Assembly (NCBI GenBank): GCA_032622095.1
Contig: CP136064.1
Span: forward strand, 196,633,948-196,697,947
Length of the DNA stretch: 64,000 bases
From: Siphonodentalium dalli
Taxonomy: Eukaryota; Mollusca; Scaphopoda; Gadilida; Siphonodentaliidae
Direction of reading: 5' to 3'
Position 1 is the stretch's first letter. The number at the start of each line of letters is the position of its first letter. The notes beneath the pieces were generated by a model, which saw only the letters and a program-made list of their open reading frames with translations, made no database searches and was not told where the DNA came from. The position numbers were made by a program, and so were the translations under genes. Of this stretch, positions 56,496 through 64,000 are shown piece by piece.

Positions 56496-59400
56496 CTGCA
56501 AAAGGTGTATGATATTTTTTTTAATTAGTCTAGACGAGATCTTACATGGTCTTGCTATTGTTACAAAACAAAATTGTTGTCTCAGCCGAAATTCATGAGC
56601 TCCGCGGAAGCCATGTTGTACAAATTTAACCCCTGATTACAAAATAGGGTAGTTCCTTTATAGCGAAATGGGAAATATTCATATAATATAAGTTCAATAA
56701 CTAAAGGGCCATATAGGTTATTTGTTGAATTTATTATCTGAAAAATTCCTATAACAAGAAATAGGAATCTTTCTGCACTTTTATTTTCTGTTGTCTGCCT
56801 TTCGTCTATTTATACAACATTTTAACACCCCTCCAGATAAATAATGGACCATTCTAATGTATAAATTCATAACTGAATTGGAGAATTAAAAATATCAAAT
56901 TTGTCTTTCTTTCCAAGAGTGGAAACAAACCGAGCCTGTTACTGTATGATACATCGTGTATCTGGGCTACATGTAGTTCGTCGGTTTCCGTCCGCAGGTA
57001 TAGGTGGTATAGATATAGGTGGTATAGGTATAAGTGGTATCGGCATACAGTGGAGTAATATTCCCGTGAAATTGCCCCCCTCTATGGTCTTTCCTCCACC
57101 CATAAACTGACAACGATAGTATTATATTATATGAATAGAGCTTGATACGACAATAACTACAATTGAATCAAACAAACAAGGACATCACTGTGTAAAGTTT
57201 TAATGATTCCAACTGATGAAAAAATGTAGAATATGTCCTCGGCACGTTAAATGTACATGTATATATATTTTCAAGTTTACTCATTCTGTAACTTTAAATA
57301 TGAGTTGGGATTTGCATGGGTTGGGGTAATGTTTAGGACTATATCGCTATAGTGCTGATATATGACTAGGTCCGGGTTTGGGTTAGTCCTATGTGATTAT
57401 GATTCTGATTATAGGGATGGCTATTAGTAGGTGTGGGGTTATGGTTAGGAATATTTTAAGGGTTGAGTTAGGGTTACCGTATGACTAAAAGTGATTTTGG
57501 GTTGTTGTACATCACTTTGTGTGCACTGAGTTATAGAAACAGAGAAGAACGGCAACACAAAGTTATATTGAACTCTCAGCAAGTCTACACAATTTCTAAT
57601 TTCATATTCAGCGAGTGGCTTAACTCTTTAACCCGTTATATACTAAATGCTCATTGGACGAGTAGCTCCCTTAGAAAATGTTCAGATAATAAGTTCAATA
57701 AATGACCTATTTAGTAATGAACATTTAGTATAGGAAGGGTTAACAGAACAGTCTTATAGGTGGATTATTGACTGAATACGTCACCTTTTCTGAGGTACCC
57801 TTCTGCCCCAGTCTTCATCCCAACTGGAGACAATAGTTTGTGCTTTTTCATGCTTTGTAGATTGCATTTATTTATTACTGCTTCAATAAATGATTCATCG
57901 TGTGTGGTTCCTATGTACTCGGCCAGCTTCTTGGTGACAGCTACTGGGTCCTGGGTAAATAATGAACGTGCAAACCATAATGTTCTTTGTAGATCATACA
58001 TGTATATCTATGCATATAAATGTTGCCGCGACAAACCATATGCCTGTAATTTAGTAGATCGTGCCATGAATCTCTACTCTGGTTACGCCCGAGGAGATCA
58101 TACTCCACCAGTTCCAAAAAATAGTACTTTTTTAACGTTCTGACAGGGAAATTTATACCGTTGAATAAACAGTGCAGCTAATGTATTTCGTACTTAATAC
58201 ATGTTCAGTAATAATATAATGTATTTCACAGTAGGTGAAGGTACATGTACCTTCTCGAGATTGCATTATTTTGGTGACTTTTTTTTAGCAGATTTTGATT
58301 TGCATCGCTTACAGTCACGACAATCATACAATTTCAGCGGATAATCAACTCAATTTTTATTGCGATATCGACTCACAAAAATCATGCAATCTCGAGTTGG
58401 GACCCCCCTACCGTGAAATACATTATTAAGGAACAAATACTAACAAATAAATACCATGCGTTGTCTGTTCAGTGTTATAGAGATCCGCGTCAGAACAGGT
58501 CAGAACATTAAACATTTCCCAGGTATTGAACTGATCGAGTATGATCTCTGCGGGCGTAGCAAGAGCAGCGATACATGGCATGATATACCACTCGGTGTGA
58601 ATTTCTACCCCACCAAAACACCAGTCTGGGTGAACGTCGACTCTATATTCAGCGAAGAGCTTCCCCAAAATGACGTCACGGATTAAAAAAAATACATCGA
58701 TGATTGACAGGTGTCCCCACGTGTTATTTGTTGTGCTTCGCAATAATAGTAATGGCCTGTGTCGCAACATAAGATTACAGCAGATAATATTTGTCGTGTG
58801 TGCGACTATTCTTTTTCGGGAGATGAACTCGCTGCATCACCCGGAAAGCTGCATCCGAGAGCAAAAAATAAGGTCGTCATCAAAAATGATGCTTTAGAAC
58901 TATTTAAAAGCATAAAATTAAGTCATTTCCTCGGTGTTAACTTTCAGATGACTTTTTTACGACAAATAATTTGATTTGCAAACCATGGTACAATAAAGTA
59001 AATCAAATACACGGACGTGAGTGAGTTCTATTTATATTTATGGGAGGCCAAGTTGGTACCATGCGCAGGCCTATCTATCAGGTCTAGCACATCCTTCAAA
59101 TTAATCCGAATCGTACCGAATATATAATTTCGAAGCCATTGTTTCTGTCTGTTGTATTTGCAAGCATCGCTTTCGATCGGAGAAATTCCGCTCTGTTACT
59201 ATATTTAGAGGTGACATTATGGGAGTCTAGCTCCGCCCACTGACACTTGTTTATTAACCCATACGGTTTCATTGGACGGAAAATAATTTACGCAATCAAT
59301 CAGATTACGGAATCCCGAGGACTTGGAAATGAAATATCGATGTTATCCGTCAGACCTTATATTCAATGTTGTAATGAATATTTAGGTATGAGTTTACTCA

Positions 59401-61668
59401 GACTGCCAAAACACATGCATCCTCGTGCAACAAAAGAGATCCTTGGCGCGGCTAGTGCATGGCCCTGGACATATATAGGGTCTCCGCTTGTGGGGTGATG
59501 AACCAGACTGAATCCCATTATATATATATATAACATTCACTTCTTTCGGTTAGAATTATTCAACTGGTACATCAAGATTTACAGCTGATAGTAAATTTCA
59601 ATCTGCCACTCAATATTGTTAGGAACTTTTCCAACTGATGACCATTCCTCTCCAAATATTGACCAAAAGTAGAAGGTATTCGTATTTGTCTTAAACATAA
59701 TTTCAAGTTATATTCCATAGATGTTGGTGAACTGTCTTCATGCATAAGCAGATTAAACAGTTACCTCAGTCATATCTTCATACGAAATCACACACTTCTC
59801 GTTCTTGATAATAAATTCCTCCCATGAATTCATATACCGGAACCAGTCACCGAGGGCCACTGCAAAGAAATACAGAAATTGTTCACGTCCATACACGGAA
59901 CGGTTCCAAGAAAGTCATGTGCATAAGATTGTCTTGTCGTGATTGATATGTAGTGTTTCATTTGGGTGTGAAAGCCCACGGAACGCATGAAGTGGACTAT
60001 TTCTACATACAGGCCAAATAGAATACATGTATTATTGTTATTGATTATCCAAGGCATGATTTAGGAAATCAATATAATCCGCCGGCACCTGGGACATATG
60101 TGGCCTAGCTAGAAGAGACGAACATGATCATTTACAATAGAAACGAGACTGCATGGGCATTTTTGACATTCAAAATCTCTGTAACTGAGATCCAGTATCC
60201 AGAATACTTTGTATCAGCCCCAGGAATATGGCATCCAAAAAGGGTGTGTGGCTTTATAATGTATGTGTAAAGGTGGCGATCTCTGTCAGAAATAGAGAGA
60301 ACAATAATTGGCAAGTCTACACTCATAACGAAAGTCTTCAAAAATCAGTCTACTTCGGGAGGCTGTATATAGTTTGAAAGTCTAAAGTGGACACCCCAAT
60401 CGGAGACGCTCTAGTCACGTGTCTGGAGGCGGAGGCGAGAACGAAAGGAAAGAAATGTGGGTTTACAGGCCATGGCATCGAAATCTACTTACTCTGTCCA
60501 TCTTGGAAAAGGAGGATGAAGTCCTCGAATTTTCCGTCGTAACCAAGTTCTGAAATATCACACACCATCTTGTAATGGGAGTAAGCTACGTCCTTGGGGT
60601 TCCTGTATACGAAGATTGTCCGAAGTTTCTTGATTTTTTCGGGAAGCATGAATAAAGGCAGGTGAGTATGGAGAACTCGCGGTCTGGGCTCATTTTGCGG
60701 CAATAACTCCACGGGCCGAAACTCAATGTTGTGGGCTAGAGCAGTGATGTCATCGTATTCTGTGTTCCCGCGTACGAGCATCCCGAGTATCTCCAATGTC
60801 CAGTGGTAGCCTCGAAAAAGAGATAATCGCCATCAGTATTTGGGATTTAAATTCAGACATATTACGATCACCGACAGCAATGCAACAAATTAATATAGCT
60901 ATGGCAGATTCTGAGAGGCAAATTTGCTTCACATTTTAGAATTGGCTATAGCTGTTGACAACCTTTTTTCTTGGGGTAAATATTAAAATATGAAATGAGA
61001 ACATGCATGCTATTAATTCTAGGAGAATGTTCATTTTTATCATAAATATAAAGTTTTGTATTTAGATCGAAATACAAAAGGGGAGTTTTAGATACTGGCA
61101 TCTTCCGTTGCATTATTAATAAATATAACTATTGATAAATATTGAAATATGATATGAGAACATGCATGCTATAATTACTTATTGGAGAATGTTAATTTTT
61201 ATCAAAAATATCACCTTTTCTATTTAGATCGGTATACAAATCGGGAGTTTTAGATACTGGCATATTCCGTTGCATAATAATCTACAAGCATGGACTATAT
61301 GCTACATTCTAACAAATATAACACACAAATTATTAATTTTTACATGTATATCGATCAACTCTGTTATGATTCCGTTCCATTCTGCGAATATGTTTCATAT
61401 ATATCAGAGTATATATGCAGGTATCTCAGTATACGTACAAGGGCATAATTGGCATAAGAAGGTACATATCACCTGATCTCGGATAGGAGCATATCAATAT
61501 ATCGTCATCGAAGAATTGCTCTACATCGAGGTCGTTTAGTCCATTGGTTGCACGTTTTGATTTTTCAGACGGGTAACCATGTCCGAATACATAGTCCCCA
61601 ATCCGCTCGATCGTTATCGTAGATCCACTCCTGTCTTTGATGTGTAACAGCTCTTTATCTTGATACAT
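56383..61668 (-). CDS. Cytosolic sulfotransferase (SULT family), complete, five coding exons
   Basis: The enzyme moves a sulfuryl group from PAPS to hydroxyl or amine acceptors in the cytosol; the substrate cannot be told from sequence. Exons 61668-61473, 60810-60493, 59859-59765, 57950-57785 and 56495-56383 join in frame at GT/AG sites to 888 nt, 295 residues, the usual SULT length. An in-frame TGA 21 nt upstream supports the ATG. Features: 5'-phosphosulfate loop YPRSGYHW (62-69), catalytic His115 in HTHLP, 3'-phosphate loop RNPKDVAYS (135-143), RKGGVGGWK (257-265), and the KTVE dimer motif K265-T269-V270-E274. In RKGxxGDWK the usual Asp is Gly263. The last exon and exon 3 are 113 and 95 nt, the sizes known in vertebrate SULT genes. 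Introns contain several short mobile elements. Confidence 0.93.
56670..56755. repeat. Hairpin of the TTAA-MITE family in sulfotransferase intron 4
   Basis: GGAAATATTCATATAATATA pairs with the later TTATTATCTGAAAAATTCC. The stem is more diverged than at 25358. Confidence 0.5.
56995..57050. repeat. Short tandem repeat GGTATAGGTATA-like
   Basis: GGT(G)GTATAGATATA and GGTATAGGTATAAGT units of about 12 bases in sulfotransferase intron 4. Confidence 0.75.
57628..57743. mobile_element. TTAA-ended MITE, 116 bp, in sulfotransferase intron 4
   Basis: TTAACCCGTTATATACTAAA and the reverse complement of TTTAGTATAGGAAGGGTTAA form inverted repeats of about 28 bases with a few mismatches, TTAA at both tips. 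The middle holds half of the stem (TGTTCAGATAATAAGTTCAA). Same family as 25358-25629. Confidence 0.7.
57785..57950 (-). CDS. Sulfotransferase exon 4 (166 nt)
   Basis: Residues 204-258 plus one base. The acceptor TTTACCCAG precedes GACCCAGTAGCT; the donor is AAAAG|GTGACG. It encodes the helical DPVAVTKKLAEYIG segment and reaches YLRKG of the PAPS-binding motif. Confidence 0.92.
58217..58425. mobile_element. MITE, ~209 bp, in sulfotransferase intron 3
   Basis: TAATGTATTTCACAGTAGG and CTCGAGATTGCAT on the left pair with ATGCAATCTCGAG and CCTACCGTGAAATACATTA on the right. No ORF. Confidence 0.7.
58515..58686 (+). CDS. Exon-like stretch in sulfotransferase intron 3, opposite strand, family unknown
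   Basis: After TTTCCCAG the plus strand reads IELIEYDLCGRSKSSDTWHD then IPLGVNFYPTKTPVWVNVDS to a stop at 58686. A reverse copy at 58120-58051 reads ELVEYDLLGRNQSRDSWHDL and a broken copy lies at 21642-21702. Differences between the first two fall mostly at third positions or give similar residues, which suggests past coding constraint in this frame. It could be a duplicated exon of an unrecognised gene or part of a mobile element. Confidence 0.35.
58759..58974 (+). CDS. Exon-like stretch with CxxC start, family unsure
   Basis: The frame reads SQHKITADNICRVCDYSFSG then LHPRAKNKVVIKNDALELF. N-terminal ICRVC..xF segments of this kind begin a zinc-binding module in several uncharacterised invertebrate, possibly transposon-derived, proteins. 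It lies just after 58515-58686 on the same strand. No splice partner is identified. Confidence 0.3.
   Translation: MSQHKITADNICRVCDYSFSGDELAASPGKLHPRAKNKVVIKNDALELFKSIKLSHFLGVNFQMTFLRQII
58987..59764. other. Rest of sulfotransferase intron 3 near exon 3
   Basis: A plus-strand frame at 59247-59498 is open but unrecognised. TTAGGAACTTTTCCAACTGATGACC-type repeat (40.9-42.2 kb family) occurs near 59615. Confidence 0.4.
59765..59859 (-). CDS. Sulfotransferase exon 3 (95 nt)
   Basis: Residues 172-203, beginning after TTTCTTTGCAG and ending GACTGAG|GTAACT. It encodes ALGDWFRYMNSWEE and CVISYEDMTE, the substrate-pocket and YEDM segment of SULT proteins. Phase fits both neighbours. Confidence 0.92.
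60493..60810 (-). CDS. Sulfotransferase exon 2
   Basis: Residues 66-171 plus one base. The acceptor TTTTCGAG precedes GC-TAC-CAC-TGG; the donor is CAGA|GTAAGT. It contains the catalytic His (HTHLP) and the RNPKDVAYS loop. At 318 nt it is longer than single vertebrate exons here, so it probably equals two or three fused exons. Confidence 0.92.
60976..61279. repeat. 162-bp tandem duplication in sulfotransferase intron 1
   Basis: GAGAACATGCATGCTAT, TATTTAGATCG and GGGAGTTTTAGATACTGGCA occur in both copies (60976-61117, 61138-61279) with moderate divergence. Confidence 0.75.
61473..61668 (-). CDS. Sulfotransferase exon 1
   Basis: Residues 1-65 plus one base. ATG at 61668, preceded by an in-frame TGA. 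It ends in CICSYPRS-type sequence at ATCAG|GTGATA; the next codon is completed by exon 2 to give YPRSGYHW. Confidence 0.9.
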
Positions 61669-61794
61669 CTCTGGCGTTACTCCTCTTCAGCTTTGAAGAC
61701 CCTGTGCAGTGTTTACTCTGACATGAAAACGGGTGCAAAACCAGATCAATATTTATCGGGTTTGGTTTTGGTTTTTGGTCCCCATATAATCCAA

Positions 61795-62195
61795 CAATAA
61801 CAACATTTTTAGAAATGCCGCTTCAGTTATCAGCATCGATTATAATTGCCCAAACTAATGCTAACCACTGTCAACTATAGTATAAAATTTACCGAAACGT
61901 GTTATTGATCAAATTGTTGTTCGACGAAATTTGGCCTTATTATCAACAGAAAGCCTCTTGATTTTAGAGTTATCCATCTTCATTCGCAATTTCGCCCGAG
62001 ACCGTCGGCTTGTCGACTGTTTACTGGGCCACCAATAATTCTCGATGCCGGAAAAATAGTAGATTTCAAAAATCGATATATAATAACTCTGAGCTTTGAT
62101 AGGTGGGTTTCTCGACTCGAATAAAATAATTTTTACCTCCGAATCCAAATAAATAGTAATTGAGGGGCGCTTAATCGGATGATGCATCTTTAAAC
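61795..62195 (+). repeat. Dispersed repeat C, copy 4
   Basis: Upstream of the sulfotransferase start. GCTAACCACTGTCAACTATA, GAGTTATCCATCTTCATTCG and ACTCTGAGCTTTGATAGGTG match the other copies. Confidence 0.65.
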
Positions 62196-62199
62196 ACAT

Positions 62200-63035
62200 T
62201 TATTACCAATAAGTATTACAATAAAAATTGGCATTGCATGTGGGATCCACTTGTGAATAACCTTATCCACCAAGTCCCATGTTGCCCCAATCACCTTTGA
62301 AAACACTGAATATAATTTAGATTAACAACACTTCGTTATATATCTGTGAACTCGTGACATGGTATATTATACTTGTATGATTTGGAAATAAGGATCTAAC
62401 AAAAATCATGATTTAGTTTAAACATATTTTATTGCCAACAATAATAACATACACCTGGCAAAGGGATTGGACCATACGTGCTGGTAACTTGGAATCGCTC
62501 ATTTCCATAATAATACACTCATGGAGAGTTACCGGTTTGGCAGGTGGTCACGGGTTATAAGTTTGCATCATAATTGACAAAGAGGGATTGTAATCCACGA
62601 TGAATGAGCAAGAAGTCATACTGTTTTAATCACGATGCTTATAAGAGATACCACGAGATACCGTCATGTATTATATTATTCACCATTAAACAGTGGGACA
62701 TATCAATCAATTATATCAATCGCCTGGACCGAGGCGATAGATAACATGCACTGGCCGAAGCGATTGATAACACATTAGTACTACACTATCGGAGATAATT
62801 TCCTGTTTATATAGCGGCGAATTACATTAAGTTTCAACGCGTATCAACAAGAGGTGGACAATTTTTGCATTGTTTTGCCTTTTGGTGTTTAGAGAAAGCG
62901 TCCCCCCCCCCACGGAGTGTTCGTCTGTCATGCAGTACACTGTTAAATATATTAACAGTTATAATTTTGACCCAAACAAAAAAACAGTACCTGCAATAAT
63001 GGTTGAAACTATTGCATATTTTTTTTTCTAAACAG
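62200..63035. other. No recognisable gene
   Basis: AT-rich; a poly(C) run lies at 62901-62910. Nothing else is seen until the MADF-like fragment. Confidence 0.4.
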
Positions 63036-63094
63036 TTCAACAATGTAAAGACAAATGGAAGAATCTCCGAGACAATTTCGGTGACACAAAATGA
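63036..63094 (+). pseudogene. MADF/Myb-SANT-like fragment
   Basis: After a TTTTTCTAAACAG acceptor the plus strand reads QQCKDKWKNLRDNFGDTK then a stop. It matches the conserved C(K)xxWKNLRDxF core of MADF DNA-binding domains, often found in Harbinger-type transposon partners and in host factors. Only this core is present. No upstream exon was found, so it may be a remnant. A GC-rich stretch ending GGTGTGAATTGACCTTAA follows (to 63260) and looks transposon-end-like. Confidence 0.4.
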
Positions 63095-63815
63095 TGCACT
63101 CAAACGATTATCTACCCTGACTATCGCGCGCGACGAAGCGATTCGGTCGCTTTCGGTGTGAGTATAAAAATCGCGGGCTTTGAACCGCCATACGCGGACG
63201 ACAGAAAACGACCGTAATATAATCATCGCACGATCGCGCCCGGTGTGAATTGACCTTAACTTGTGTGTACATTGATTTCTCCCATTTTTTCAGAACAATA
63301 GGGACTATTTATTTTGGCGGATATGCTTTGTCATTTAGTTGTGAGCAAATCAATCGATGGGATATAAATATTGCCAGTTCCGACTGCAAATGTCGAAGTT
63401 TTCTAACAATTTACAGTGAACTGTAGAACAAAACTAGCAGTTTTTATGGATTCTTACAATGTAGCGCATATAATCCAAAGATCACCGACCGGTTATGGTT
63501 GAATACCCGGATTATCTCGCGACTCTATATATTGCAATCAAGAACAACATATATATGTCCACGACAAGGCTCAGGCTACTAAACACAGAATAATCAACTG
63601 GATGTGAATTAGTGTTAAAGTGTGTGGTGACAATGCATTATATATACGAATATTGACACAGAACGAATCTACCATTATAGTGGAACAACAAAATGTACTG
63701 ATCCACTATTACACACATAAAACAGTTCATTTTTTTTCCATAGGTTATTAGTAACATATGGCTGAACATTTAATATTTCCACTTCATAACAGCGCAGACA
63801 ATGTGCTACTTATTA

Positions 63816-63967
63816 AAGGAATAATCTCTGTTTCCCAATGTAATTACACAGTCTAAGGCATATGCCGAATCACAAACCTATAAATCGCGAAGCGATTTAT
63901 AAGAGTTTGTGATTCGGCATATGCCTTTAGACTGTGTAATTACATTGGGAAACCGAGATTATTCCTT
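63816..63967. repeat. Near-perfect foldback palindrome, ~70-bp arms
   Basis: AAGGAATAATCTC(T/G)G through CATATGCCGAATCACAAAC pairs with GTTTGTGATTCGGCATATG through GAGATTATTCCTT. The tip TATAAATCGCGAAGCGATTTATA is itself symmetric, so the whole 152 bp folds on itself. Confidence 0.9.
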
Positions 63968-64000
63968 ATGATTATACAATTAATTGTTAAATATTGATTT

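Noticed and set aside
58426-58770. 114-codon minus-strand frame as another sulfotransferase exon
   Set aside because: No SULT motif, and the gene is already complete with five phase-compatible exons.
62834-63226. 130-codon minus-strand ORF
   Set aside because: It is antisense to the MADF-like core and crosses a poly(C) run; no family resemblance.

Overview
The window is metazoan nuclear DNA, AT-rich and dense with transposable elements. Evidence for this: one intron-containing gene with GT/AG splice sites, three non-LTR retrotransposon remnants, many short palindromic DNA elements, Helitron-like termini with (CTGT)n tracts, and one 100-base assembly gap. There is no prokaryotic signature. 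The repeat style (Helitron-type ends carrying minisatellites) would fit a mollusc or another marine invertebrate, but I cannot name the species.

Layout. 1-2842 (minus): 5' part of a non-LTR element with a two-part ORF1 and an APE endonuclease running off the left edge. 3182-7590 (minus): a broken Jockey-like element bracketed by ~500-bp direct repeats. 7755-8740: an inverted duplication of a small coiled-coil ORF ending in a Lys/Arg-rich tail. 8769-10215: tandem repeats and a short inverted-repeat element. 12.2-13.7 kb and 23.6 kb: decayed pieces of an invertebrate domain family of unknown function. 14-31 kb: mainly palindromic elements, including a nested pair with TTAA ends and elements whose terminal repeats are themselves hairpins. 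34.2 kb: a non-autonomous hAT element with a perfect 8-bp target duplication. 35.3-35.95 kb: a Helitron-like element holding a 122-bp minisatellite. 36.4-37.0 kb: two copies of a tRNA-related SINE-like repeat. 41-42.2 kb: a 630-bp tandem duplication. 43.5-44.1 kb: a 48-bp minisatellite open on both strands. 44.6-47.4 and 52.4-55.6 kb: two copies of a composite Helitron-related block in which one segment is inverted. 49.3-51.6 kb (minus): a decayed, 5'-truncated reverse transcriptase.

The one confident host gene is a complete cytosolic sulfotransferase on the minus strand (61668-56383). Five coding exons give 295 residues with the PAPS-binding loops, catalytic His and KTVE dimer motif. Its introns hold several short elements and two exon-like stretches on the opposite strand.

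Apart from this gene nearly everything recognisable is mobile or repeat-derived. The most notable unexplained items are the double-hairpin elements, the inverted duplication at 8 kb, the flipped segment between the two composite blocks, and a few protein-like fragments I could not assign.
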